Shown here in pieces: positions 54,400 to 64,000 of a stretch of 64,000 nucleotides of DNA. Made by a program: the position numbers and the translations under genes. Under the pieces are notes generated by a model. That model worked only from the letters and a program-made list of their open reading frames with translations, did not search any database and had not been told where the DNA came from. Origin of the DNA: Aurantiochytrium sp. KH105 (Eukaryota; Sar; Bigyra; Thraustochytrida; Thraustochytriidae); NCBI GenBank assembly GCA_003116975.1, contig BGKB01000011.1, positions 372,001 through 436,000 of the forward strand. Reading direction: 5' to 3'. How positions within the stretch are numbered: position 1 is the stretch's first letter; each line of letters starts with the position of its first letter.

Positions 54400-55215
54400 A
54401 GTTAATAATTCCTAGGCACACAATGCAAGTTTCTACTTTGAGTTTAACAAGCTCGCGCATATTGCGATGTATTCGATTGTTGCGACGTGTTGCCTCGACG
54501 ACGAGTGTGATAGCCGCACGCAGCTACGAGCAAGAGCGTTTTGTTGATGAGCTTGCACATCTTGTGCTCTTTGAGCTTGCTGGTGTTCTGTCTTCTACAT
54601 ACAAAATTAGCGTTTCGATGCGTACTCTTGTCTCTAGTTTGCCTCTCATTGGCTTCTGGCGCTCCTTTTTCTGCCGCTACGTTGCCTCGACGAGTGTGAT
54701 AGCCGTACGTTGCTTGCGCGTCTCGTTCAGCTTGCTGGTAATCTGTCTTCTAGATAGAAAATGAGCCTTTCCAAGTATAATCTTGTCTCTAGTCGGCCTT
54801 TGATAGGCTTACGGCGCGCTTTTGCTTGCTGCTACGTTGCCTCGATGAGCGTGATAGCCGTATGTGGCTTGCGCCTCTTGCGCTCCTTCAGCTTGCGGGT
54901 ATTTTGTCAAGTACATGAATACAATAAGCGATTCGACGCATTTCAAGTGCACGTTTGACAAGCTTTTAGTGCTAATTTTGCTTGCTGCTACGTTGCCTCG
55001 ACGAGCGTGATAGCCGTATGTGGCTTGCGCCTCTTGCGCTCCTTCAGCTTGCGGGTATTTTGTCAAGTACATGAATGCAAGCAGCTATTCGACGCATTTT
55101 TAGTTCACGTTTGACAAGCTTTTAGTGCTAATTTTGCTTGCTGCTACGTTGCCTCGATGAGCGTGATAGCCATACGCGTCTCTCAGCTTTTCAATAAACA
55201 GGCTTGCGCATCTTG
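54400..55215. repeat. 155-bp tandem repeat array
   Basis: A block with CTACGTTGCCTCGA and GAGCGTGATAGCC recurs at about 54483 (divergent), 54676, 54831, 54987 and 55143, with periods of 155-156 bases in the last four. The copies at 54831 and 54987 are almost identical over the whole unit, including TTGCGGGTATTTTGTCAAG. It lies in the AT-rich spacer 3' of family member C. Confidence 0.88.
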
Positions 55216-55489
55216 CGCTCGTGCAGCTTGCTGCTATTTTGTCTTGTACATGAACACAATCAGTGATTGGTACCACACAAGTACGACGCTTACGATTCTA
55301 CAAAATAAGCCGGGGATCACAAGCGTTAGTTAGGACAACAACTACTTCGCTGCGAATTTGTTTCTCTCCCTTGCATCCACCTTGAAAAGGAATAATATGT
55401 GTTTATACCAATGTTGCTTTGCAATGGCTGGCGACTCGTATATGTCTCTTTGTTCAAGAGTCGCCGCCATTGTAATTTCTGTCAAATTC

Positions 55490-58070
55490 TCAAGAAGAAA
55501 AAGGACGTCGCTGGAAACGCGCCGCGCGTCTCTGTTGCAAGCTGTGATCATCCAGTTGCTGCTCTTCGAACGGAAGATCATAGGGATATTGCGAGGGATC
55601 TAGATCGGGGTGCTCGTGCTGATATTCCACCCGCGTTGTCGGGAGAAATGTCACGGCACGCGGAGAGGGACGAGGCCTGGCAAATTCCGTTGCAGGGTGA
55701 TACTGCTGCTGCAGCATCGGTGCCTGCAAATGACCCTGCTGACGCAACGTTCCCCCCGGCTCCAGCGGACTCGCAGGTCCCACCTCTGCCCGCACGCTGG
55801 GCATACCCTCTGGTGCAGAATGCCCGCTTGTGTACACTTGTGTCGAAAGCGTTGCAGGTGCCGACAAGGGTTCGCGATCCAGATTGACCTTTTCCTCAAC
55901 TTCGTGTTGAGCAGTGTCCAACTGCACAAAAGGTTTCAAAGCAGGATGCAATTCGCCCTTGACAAAATATCGCACAAGCCACACGTGCGAACCCTCCAAC
56001 ACGGTGTGCCGACCTTGCACGGTCTGCTCGCACAAAACGTAAATGTGCTTGTGTAAGCCGAGCGAGACAAAGTCACTTGGCGTCGCCCGTCGACGCTTAC
56101 GCTTCACCACGCCGCCCGACTCCTGTGCCGACGCTTCGCCCTTTTGAGCACCTGACAAAGTCGGAGCTCCCGTCGAGCCACCAACGCCATCACCACCTCC
56201 AGACTTTGCCGCAGCTCCAGATTTACGGGGCGAGGGAGACTGCGATGTCCGTCCCTTCGGCGAAGGCATGCGTCGATCTGTCGTGTCTGACTCGGCGCGA
56301 GACCGTTTCGGCTCGCCCCGTGAACACAACGAGTAGTAATAAGCTTTTAGAACGGGAATTTCCGTATCTTGCAGCTTACTCACGCGGTTTGCCAACGCAT
56401 GCGCAACCTGAATTGTACGCGGATTTACCTGCTTGCCATTTTCTGGCGAATACCGCAGCTCCTTTACAACATCAAGAACGGAATGCGCATTGCCCTGATC
56501 GCACCATTGAGCCATGCCACAATGGGGTATGGCCATCTCGTTGAAAATGTCAAAACCACGTCGGTGCTTGATAAGAATACTGTTCGACATCTTGTACGTT
56601 TGTCCTTCGCGGACCAAGGACATAGGCGTATCAATAAGAGTCGGAGGCAGAGCCTCGCGCCCAAGAAGTTCCACGCGGTGTTTGAATGGCGACGGCGCTC
56701 TCGCTGCCTTGTCCCCCTCTCCGTCATCACCATCGTCATCTTGTCCGGCCCTTTCAGTGACAGATCCCGCACCGGACAGACTGCTGTTACCTTTGGGTGA
56801 TCCCTCTTGCATCGCCTCTTGCTTCACAATCACACCTGGCTCGCTCTTGACGTCGCCTTGCACCGAGTCCACCATGTCAGTGACCAGACGAGCGCCCATG
56901 GCAAGCATCAGGCCATGAAAGTCCCTTGGTTTTATTGCAACCTCGCAGCCCTTGGGGAAAATAACGGGCTTGAAGGAAGAACTTGGATTGATGCAGTCCG
57001 AGTGAGGCCTTTGTTTCAAACGGCCCCGCCGCGACTTGACCGCAGATCGACGACTCGTTGTCGGAACCGAGCCAGACGAAGTGGTGCGATTCAACACGCG
57101 CGAATGCGGCGTCCACTTCATCTGGCCGGGTCCGCCTGCCACGCCGCCAATGCGAGAGCGTGGCCCCGGCCACGGCGACATCTGCCGAGGCGGCGGCGCA
57201 TGCATCTCGGGGCTGTAAAATCGCGGACCATATGGACTTCCTGTCCACGCCGCAGGAGTACCGGGTCCACGAGCCGAGATTGGCGCATTTGGAGACAAAC
57301 ACTCGGTGGCCACACTCGCACCATCGTCCGAAACTCTACTCGTTTGCACTTGCAAATGGTGCCTTGGCTGACTTCCAACATACATGTTGGAATGCATACT
57401 ATGCAGGCTCTGCGTACGGTTCATCTGGTGGCCTTCTCCCATGTACTGGCCATGCCCTGCTGCAAAGTTATCCCCTCCACGAAATGGACCTGCCGCATAC
57501 CCGTTGGCTGTCGCGTTCATGCCGTGCGAGGCTGGATCGGAATAGATGGGATGCCGCATGGGGTGGCGCGTATCATGAAAGGACTGAGCACGCGGGAGAC
57601 GCCGCGGAGAAACGTCATGTGGGCCGACGGCCGAAATGCCTGCTCGAGGTGCCTGCCGGTGTTCTTGATGCAATGGATAATGTTCAGAGTGGTATTGCAT
57701 CGGCGTCTCAAAGTTTGAGACGAGGCGAGGGCTGGGTTCCTGCATTTGCATTCGCGGCTCCTGATAGCCCGGCGGCGGTATACCGGGCGCTTGCGGCATC
57801 ATCCTGCGAGAGTCCCAAGGATCTGCAGCGTTTCCCCCTGGGCCGCTTGTCGCTCCGACTGCAGAACTCGACAAGCGACCGTCAGCGAGTACATGATCGA
57901 GCGGCCGGCCTTGCGCATGGGCATGTTCATGGTAAGAGGTTGATGCCGAGGATGACTTGCTTGGGTGGTCATGGACTCCGAATGGCGCTCCGTGATGAAC
58001 GCCGCTCGGATTCCTAGTTACGGTTTGTGCTACAGGGCTCTGGCGCGCAACAGTATTGCTGCTACTGCTG

Positions 58071-58107
<37 letters not shown>

Positions 58108-58675
58108 GGCTGCTGCTGCTGCTACTACTATGAAGGTTGGCATATACAGGAGAGATTGCAACATCTGAGGCAAGTTCATCATCGGGATCCTCATGTTCAT
58201 GTTCAGTTTCTTGCAGCAGACCCAGCATCGTGTCCTTCATGTCACCGAGGTCATCCAAAGCATCCACGTTCACATCCCAGTCTGCTAGAGAAGTTTCTGC
58301 GCCAAGCTCTTGGTTTGCGATTTCTTCGCCCTCGCGGATCTCTTCTTGATAATGCCGACGCTCTCCTGAAAAAGGAGCAAGTTGGTGCTGTTCTCGATGC
58401 ACAAACATCCGTGCATCTTCACCTCGTCCTTGGTTGCGCGGATGGGGGGGCAGATGCTGATGATACCGCTGGTGCTGCTGGTGCTGCTGATGGTAATCTT
58501 GTTCTTGTGAGTAATGATAGGGTTGAGACGAGCCTCCATCTGAATACGTTTGATGAAAGACAGGATGCTGACCGTGAGAGCGCTGCTGCTGACGATAATG
58601 CTGACCGGCACCTGGACTCATCCCATCACGCATCACCTGCATCCTCGTCCTCTCGTTACCGGGCCCGCCTGCCAT
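55490..58675 (-). CDS. Family member C: large putative transcription regulator with an expanded shared module
   Basis: A protein of 1061 aa. The ATG at 58675 has G at -3. The N-terminus is Gln/His-rich (27-80), followed by an acidic-hydrophobic patch (SLADWDVNVDALDDLGDMK, 129-147) and a serine run (183-206, from an AGC repeat). Residues 210-540 are Pro/Ser/His/Gly-rich. A basic stretch SRRSAVKSRRGRLKQR (541-556) is a nuclear-signal candidate. The shared module lies at about 581-917: IKPRDFHGLMLAMGARLV (581-598), KHRRGFDIF (703-711), WCDQGNAHSVLDVVK (724-738), VNPRTIQVAHALANRVS (750-766), AYYYSLCSR (778-786), LGLHKHIYVLCEQ (872-884) and VWLVRYFVKG (898-907). Compared with A and B it has two insertions: an acidic one with VKSE and VKQE sumoylation-type motifs (609-612, 617-620), and a Ser/Gly/Lys-rich one ending KRKRRR (858-863). 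A tail of about 140 residues follows the module. Confidence 0.92.
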
Positions 58676-61471
58676 ATCCTTTTCTACAGACCGAGACACT
58701 TTTCTGGCCGCCAGAGAGACAGAGACGGAGAGCACGAGCGGTCTTGCGCCACGCGAGCCGAGACGAGACGACGCGAGACGCGACGAGACGAGTTTGCAGG
58801 CAATTCGAAAAACGTGCCTTCACGAGTCCCTCTGCTTCTTGTGCTTCAGCCACCTCACAAAGTGAGACAGAGGGAGTCAGAGGCAGAGGGACAAGAGAGC
58901 CTGTCTTGTCTTTGTTCACGCTCCGTGTTCACGCTCCGCTCAGCGACCTCCTCCGTACACCGCGTGAGCTCGCCCGGTCGCTCCTCCGCGGCGTCTGACG
59001 CGCTTGAGCGCGAGCGGAGCCAGGGTCCTCCTCCGTACGCCAGCTTCGGCCCCGTGTGCAGAGTGATGCGAGATGACGACGGACGCGCCTCTCGCGCACG
59101 CCTGAATGAATGAACGAACGGGCGGTCTCGCGGCGGCCGCAACGCGGCGCGGGCGGGCGGGAGGGGAGGAAACGGGAAGGGGCGTCTGCCCGCGGTGGCG
59201 GCTCGCGTGCTCGCCTGCCTGCGCGCTCGCTCGCGGGCGCGCGGAGGCGGCGTCGGCTGGTCCTTGGTTCGTTCGGCCGGTCGTTCGAACCGAAGCGACG
59301 CCCGATCTTCAATGCGCTCCAGTCCAACGCGCCGCTCCGCGCCGCGACGCGACGCTGCTCGCGCGGCCTCGGCGCGCGCGCGCTCGCTGCTCGCGCGGTC
59401 CGCGGCGCTGCGCTGCGCGGCGACAGCGGGTCCGTGCGCTCCGGGTCGTCGGGCTCCGGCGAAGGGAGTCTGCCCTTTCAAATCGAATCAATCCCCCCCC
59501 GGGTTGAATTTTTAAAACCTGGCGCCTTGATCAACGCGCCGTCCGCCCCGCCGGCCGCGCCCGCCTCGCCTCGTCTCGCGCGAGCGGGACGCTGCGCCTC
59601 GCGCCCGCGCGTCTGCCGCGCCGCGCCGCTCTCCGCCGCGCTGCGCGGGCTCGCGAGGTCGGGGTCGACGGGTCTCGTGGCGCCGGCCGCCTTTCGAGGA
59701 ATCCCGGACTAAAATAGGGGGTTTAAAAAAAAAATGCACAGGCGGGAAACGGAACGCGGCCCTGCTTGCGGCGCCTCGCCGTTCCGTTTCGCGTTCCAAC
59801 CGCAGGTGTCTGCTGTGACTGCACGAAGAAGCGCTGTCGCGCCCTTGCGTGCGCTCTCTCCCTCGCGCCGGCTGCCGCGCTCCCCACGCCTCGTACCCTC
59901 TCTGCGTACGCCCCGCGCCCGGCGGAGCGGTCGCGCTCGGCCGGCGGCCTGGGCCCGCGCGGCTGGCTGGCCAGGCTGCTCGCGGGCGGGGGAGTGAGGG
60001 AGCGGAAGCGTGAGACGCGAGTTCGCTTTTCACGCTCTGATCTCGAGAATCTCGCGGCGCGGGAAGAAGAGGAAAAGAACGCCCCTCGTTGGCGCACGGT
60101 CGCGTTCTCTTCGGCCGTTCTCTGCGCGTCGCTACTGCTCTGCACCTCTCTGCTCTACGCTGCACACGGCCGCGGCCGCTGCTCCCGCCGCTGCAGCGCG
60201 CGCGACCGAAAGCCTCCGCGCGGCTCGCGCTCTCCTCGCGCCGGCGCCGCGACGCGACGCGCGCTGGGCTGGGCCTTGGTGGCGAGCCGAGGGCTTTCCT
60301 TCCTTGCGATGGGCGCCCGAACGAAGGTCTGTCTCTCTCTTCCAGCGGCACGCGCTGCAGCTGCTGCTGGAGCTCCTCCTCCTCGACACGAGACGACTCG
60401 ACTCGACTCGTCGCGCGCTCGCTCGCTCGCTCCCTCCCTCGGTCGGCGAATCCTGCCCGAGCGAGGGTCCTCGGCCCGGGCCGCGCGAGGCGTGGCGAGG
60501 CGTCTCCTCGCGTCGCGTCTCCCGGCGCGGCGTCCTCTCGCGTCTTCGTTCTGGTCCGCGTACGGCAAGTCGCAGTCGCTGATGTAGGGGCCAAGAAGAT
60601 AGAAGCACGCCGCGACCCTCCCTGCCTGCCGAGCGAGCGACCTCGCGCCGCTCTCCGGGCGAGGGACCCGCGGAGTCCAGGGCCTTGCGCGCCCGCGCGC
60701 CTGCAGCCTGTCCGCACGCCTGCCTCTCTGCCTGCCTGCCTCCCAGGCTGCCAGCGCGAGCGAGCGAGCGAGCGAGCGAGCGGGAAAGTGGACGCAAGAG
60801 GAGCGAGCAGCCTGCACGTCGTTGCGCGATCAAGGGCCGACGTACGCAGGAACACGTCGCGCGCCTTGCTTGGCCTGACCGGCGAGCGCAGCCGGGCCTC
60901 CCCGCCGTCGCTCGCGCCGTGATGCAAGAGGGCGCGCGCGTTGCGTCTCTGCCGCAGCGAGCCTGTCGGGGATGGATAGTCGCGACCGTCAGACTTTTGC
61001 AGGGCTCAGTTTTTCGAGCAAATGGCGCTCGGGGCCCACCTCGTCCCCGAGGCAGCCTTCGTGACAGCCGTGGCGAGGGCGAATGATGATGTGCTCTCTG
61101 AATGGAAAGAAAGGAGGGGAAGGAAGAGAGAGGGAAAGGAAAGGACGCCGTCCTTGGCCAACGCCCCGAGGACGCGCTTGCCTCGCGCGAGCGACCAGAT
61201 AACCGAGCCGACCGACGGTCAGTCAGAGCTCTTCTTTGCGGCTCCTGAACGCTCCTGAAAAAAAAAAAAGCGACACCTCGCCTAGGTCCAGCTTGATGGT
61301 GCAACGGTTATTCACTCATTGGCGATCGATCAAAACAAAGTAAGCTAGCCCAGCGCCGCTGCCGCTGCCGAGCGCGGACGAAGCAGAGCTAGTCTGTGCC
61401 TTTCCGTCTGTCTGTCTGTCATTTTGACTGACTGGCTGCCTACCTACCTGCCTGCCTGCGCGCTCAGAACG
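58676..61471. other. Divergent GC-rich spacer; no gene seen
   Basis: It is the shared upstream region of member C (leftward) and the kinesin gene (rightward). It contains CGAGACGA words (58755-58790), GCGCGG runs, GACTC runs (60404-60416), GCTCGCTC/GAGCGAGC runs (60417-60432, 60760-60781) and CCTGCCTG runs just upstream of the kinesin ATG. An A-run (61257-61269) precedes about 200 bases of lower GC content. Frames on both strands are open for long stretches but translate to Arg/Ala-rich sequence. Confidence 0.6.
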
Positions 61472-63334
61472 ATGACGGCTGATAACGCGAGGAGGTCCAG
61501 CGAACTGGCCGACGCCGTGCGCAGAAACCCACGGCGAAGATGCACCATTCATAACCTTTGGCACGGAGGTGGCAACAGTGCCAGTGGCAGCGGTGCAAAG
61601 GACAGCGAGGAAAAGCTCACGCCCGAAGATTCTCATCAGGCGAGCCTCGCTCCGCAGACGTCCGCTGCCCCCTCGCCAGACCCGGCCCGCGACGCCTCTC
61701 TCGACGCAGAAAACCTCGTCGCAAAACCCAGACGAAAAAAGCTTGTGCCCTCCAAAAGCACCACCATCAAGACCAACACTAATACCAAAACCGTTGTGCG
61801 CTCGTCGCAACCTCAGCAGGAAGATATTCCACAGCCCCAAGAGCCGTCAAACGTGCCGATCGATGAAAATGACAGCCTCCACAACAATCAAGCACGCAAA
61901 CCTCGACGCAAACACTTCACGCAAAGAAAGCGCAGCCTCCCTGCTCCCCCGCCAGTACCACCGCACCAAAAGCCGCTAGAGACCACGCCGCCGACGAAGC
62001 GCCAAAATCCAGCCCCGCCCAAGCGGCGCCGGACAACCGAGGTCCAAAACGACATCCAAGTACTCCAGGCCAGCGTCCAGGCCCAAGTAGCGGCGCGTGC
62101 TGCCCTCGAGGTGCATGCGTCTTGGCTAGAAAAACGCAACAAAGAGCTCACAATCGCCGCTGCAGAAGCCCAACAATGGAAAGAAGCCCACCTCATGGCC
62201 TCCGAAGATGCCGACGCTCTGAGAATGCGTTGCACAGATCTTGTGCAATCTCTCCGTCGCGCAGACTCCACGAGACGCGCTCTGCACGAAGCACACATGA
62301 CGCTTCGAGGAAATATGCGCGTCTTTTGTCGTCTTCGCCCCGGAACAGGCGCAGATGCCTTCAACGCGCAAACAGGCACCGTCGGCGATCTCCGCGTGCG
62401 CGCTCCAGCCTCCAAAACTGTCGACGGCCGCGACGAGGCAGCCAAGGTTCTTCACTTCAAGTTTGACTACGTCTTTCCCGACGACGCACGCCAGTGCGAC
62501 GTCTTCGACGAGGTTCAAGGCCTTGTGCAGAGCGCTCTCGACGGCCACAACGTCTGCATCTTCGCCTATGGCCAGACAGGATCGGGAAAGACGCACACCA
62601 TGAGCAATCACACCGGTGCTGACCCTGGAATCATCCCACGCGCGCTAGAGCTCATCTTGCGTGAACATTCGCAAAAACCCAGGCTCAGTCTCTTGGAAAT
62701 CTACAACGAGGAGCTTCGTGATCTGCTCGCCCCCGTCTCTGCTGATTCGCAAGGCAAGCGCTCCAGAAATGCTGGCAAGCGAAAAGCTGCATCTAGTGCT
62801 GCTGCGCCAAAGCTTCGCATCCGCATTGATCCTAAACGGGGCAAACCCCAACTTCAGGGCCTCAGTGAGGTGGCCATTTCTAGCGCAGCTCACGCCCGAG
62901 ACCTTCTTCAGCGTGCAGAGGATTCGCGCATGGTTGCGCGGACCAATGCAAACGAGCGATCCTCGCGATCGCACGTTGTCCTTACGCTTGCACTCGATCA
63001 TGCAGATTCCAATACCACGAGCCGCATCCACCTTGTTGATCTTGCCGGCTCCGAGCGGATCGCCCATGCAGGCTCAGATCGATCCGCCAAGCAGCTCAAA
63101 GAGCAATGCAGCATTAACACCAGTCTGGTGGCCCTCAAGAACGCGCTCCGTGCCCTTGCTACTCAGCAGACCCACATTCCTTTTCGCGACAGCAAGCTCA
63201 CATATCTCCTTCAGGATGCTCTCGAGTCACAGACGTGCAAGACGCTCATGCTGTGCAACTTGTCGCAAGACTCGGAAAACATTCCAGAGTCTCTCAACAC
63301 ACTACGCTTTGCGAGTCAGGTTCTGCAAAATTAG
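61472..63334 (+). CDS. Kinesin-14-type minus-end motor (C-terminal motor domain)
   Basis: A protein of 620 aa. The ATG at 61472 (A at -3) is the first in the open frame. The order tail-coil-motor and the neck RGNMRVFCRLRP (279-290) identify a kinesin-14, the minus-end-directed class that works in spindle organisation. The N-terminal 190 residues are Pro/Ser/Lys-rich with basic clusters PRRKK (86-90) and PKRRR (183-187), suitable for microtubule or nuclear targeting. A short coiled coil spans about 192-275. The motor domain (about 280-620) has P-loop GQTGSGKT (367-374), switch I NERSSRSH (494-501), switch II DLAGSE (523-528) and the microtubule-facing motif HIPFRDSKLTYLLQDAL (568-584), all intact. 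A basic insert (SQGKRSRNAGKRK, 426-438) sits after the LLAPVS strand. The protein ends right after the last motor helix, and the stalk is short for the class. Confidence 0.95.
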   Translation: MTADNARRSSELADAVRRNPRRRCTIHNLWHGGGNSASGSGAKDSEEKLTPEDSHQASLAPQTSAAPSPDPARDASLDAENLVAKPRRKKLVPSKSTTIKTNTNTKTVVRSSQPQQEDIPQPQEPSNVPIDENDSLHNNQARKPRRKHFTQRKRSLPAPPPVPPHQKPLETTPPTKRQNPAPPKRRRTTEVQNDIQVLQASVQAQVAARAALEVHASWLEKRNKELTIAAAEAQQWKEAHLMASEDADALRMRCTDLVQSLRRADSTRRALHEAHMTLRGNMRVFCRLRPGTGADAFNAQTGTVGDLRVRAPASKTVDGRDEAAKVLHFKFDYVFPDDARQCDVFDEVQGLVQSALDGHNVCIFAYGQTGSGKTHTMSNHTGADPGIIPRALELILREHSQKPRLSLLEIYNEELRDLLAPVSADSQGKRSRNAGKRKAASSAAAPKLRIRIDPKRGKPQLQGLSEVAISSAAHARDLLQRAEDSRMVARTNANERSSRSHVVLTLALDHADSNTTSRIHLVDLAGSERIAHAGSDRSAKQLKEQCSINTSLVALKNALRALATQQTHIPFRDSKLTYLLQDALESQTCKTLMLCNLSQDSENIPESLNTLRFASQVLQN

Positions 63335-63626
63335 ATTGAATTTTATGGCAACGGAGACTTCCAATGAGCAGTCAGTTAGCTACCTTACAAACGTAACGAG
63401 GGTGAACTCATCTTTGCTTTACTGCATAATCTTATCCGAGAGACAAAAGAACGATTGCTGCTTGCTGGAAACGGTATGCTTGTCAACTCAAAAATACTGA
63501 AATCTTATCGTCTGAGTCGGGGCAGGCCAAACTACTTTTGCTATCGGCATGTATACTATCATCAATCTTCATCAAAAAAATTTACACCCTCACGCGACAA
63601 AAACCTGCAAGATAGATCGAGCAATT
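63335..63626. other. Short convergent 3' spacer
   Basis: AT-rich, 292 bases between the kinesin stop and the stop of the minus-strand transporter. No gene or clear repeat. Confidence 0.6.
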
Positions 63627-64000
63627 CTACGACGCACTCTGCGATCCAGAGGGATGTTGCGCGCACTGCAATGTCGGGATGAGCGCCGCTGTGGCGAGAA
63701 AACTCAGAGCACAAATCCAAATGAGATCTGGCAGTCCAGCAAAGTCCGTGTACGTGATATCCAATGACGACATGACCGCCGCTGTCAGAAAACCAGACGC
63801 GCTGGCACCCACATCAAAACATGTCAAATACACCGAGTACAAGATGCCAGGCGAAAGAGCTCGCGCCAAAGTGGCTTGCTTCGCATCATTGGCGTCCTCG
63901 GCATCAGCACGCACGCTCCTGTCCAGTCGCTCACCAAGTGCAGCTGCACTGTGCTGCTTCCGTACCCTATTCAAAAGCGAGAAACTGTAGTGTGTTGCCA
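63627..64000 (-). CDS. C-terminal end of a polytopic transporter, probably folate/biopterin (BT1) type (partial)
   Basis: The minus-strand frame is open from the window edge to TAG at 63629-63627, about 123 codons. After a polar stretch it reads LARALSPGILYSVYLTCFDVG, then SASGFLTAAVMSSL, a DITYTDF turn and LPDLIWICALSFLATAALIPTL, followed by a short polar tail. Two hydrophobic helices split by an ITYTDFAGLPD-like turn are what the last part of BT1/folate-biopterin transporters (major-facilitator fold) looks like: a PPG-type start, a glycine-rich helix, an IT..DF turn and a final helix. The membrane protein call is good; the family is tentative because only the end is visible. It is convergent with the kinesin gene. 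Confidence 0.65.
   Translation of the reverse strand, partial: ATHYSFSLLNRVRKQHSAAALGERLDRSVRADAEDANDAKQATLARALSPGILYSVYLTCFDVGASASGFLTAAVMSSLDITYTDFAGLPDLIWICALSFLATAALIPTLQCAQHPSGSQSAS

Larger units (their letters stand above)
42661..55489. other. Thirteen-kilobase spacer, repeat-rich; no gene found
   Basis: From 42661 to about 53600 the DNA is GC-rich and full of simple repeats: AAAAG runs (43155-43215), CGGT/GGCC runs (43380-43420), GGCA and GCTC runs (43580-43670), CTTT runs (46600-46730), GATC arrays (44620-44655, 45525-45575, 47824-47846, 48391-48500), TCTG runs (48200-48250), GAGC runs (49290-49318), a long GCTT array (50943-51015) and a GACTC array (53053-53106). From about 53640 it becomes AT-richer and holds 155-bp tandem repeats (54400-55215), as in the 3' spacers elsewhere. 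Long open frames are low-complexity only. Given the orientation pattern, a plus-strand gene between 43 and 54 kb might be expected, but I cannot point to one. Confidence 0.5.

Noticed and set aside
59512..60927. 471-codon minus-strand open frame upstream of the kinesin gene
   Set aside because: Arg/Ala-rich, overlapped by open frames in other phases, no start context or domain. It is a product of base composition.
1..64000. tRNA, rRNA or snRNA genes
   Set aside because: I looked for the T-arm GTTCRA box with a matching acceptor stem and for conserved rRNA or U-snRNA words and found no convincing case. A covariance-model search would be needed to exclude them.

Overview
The window is nuclear DNA of a unicellular eukaryote. 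The genes are monocistronic and well separated. They carry eukaryote-only domains: a kinesin-14 motor, a PH/ankyrin protein, WW domains, an RRM with CCCH zinc fingers, an Aha1-type Hsp90 co-chaperone domain and a dynein heavy-chain fragment. One GT-AG intron with a plausible branch point can be read directly, and the other genes read as single exons. All ten complete genes have a purine at -3 of the chosen ATG. A protist with few introns, for example a thraustochytrid-type stramenopile, would fit. That placement is an impression; nothing in the sequence proves it.

Layout. The genes mostly form convergent pairs. An unknown 3' end (2-148) precedes a six-TM CDF-like membrane protein (1354, +), which faces an RRM/CCCH RNA-binding protein (4382, -). 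A three-WW protein (12154, +) faces a TPR-Aha1 co-chaperone (16256, -). A PH-ankyrin protein (18946, +) faces a two-WW acidic protein (26532, -, spliced). Family member A (36428, +) faces member B (42660, -). Member C (58675, -) lies further along. A kinesin-14 (61472, +) faces the partial 3' end of a probable folate/biopterin-type transporter (64000, -). The spacers between convergent 3' ends are relatively AT-rich, and several hold degenerate minisatellites. The spacers between divergent 5' ends are long (2.7-10 kb), GC-rich and full of tetra- and pentanucleotide microsatellites; I see no convincing genes in them.

The most interesting content is a set of three paralogues, A (754 aa), B (491 aa) and C (1061 aa), within about 22 kb. 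They share an ordered C-terminal module: PRDF...GA, then WCDQGNAH, then VNPRTIQVAHALA, then [FY]YY[AS]LC, then GLHKHIY.LCEQ...WLVRYF.KG. Their N-terminal halves are Q-, S- or A-rich with acidic-hydrophobic patches, basic clusters and, in B and C, sumoylation-like sites. That is the make-up of transcription regulators. The module does not match a family I can name with certainty. It has a weak motif-order resemblance to the CG-1 DNA-binding domain of CAMTA factors, which is a hypothesis only. Other points worth a second look are the TPR-Aha1 fusion, a CDF-like fold without metal ligands, an orphan frameshifted dynein heavy-chain fragment inside a repeat-rich spacer, and large GATC-type and (GCTT)/(GACTC) arrays.
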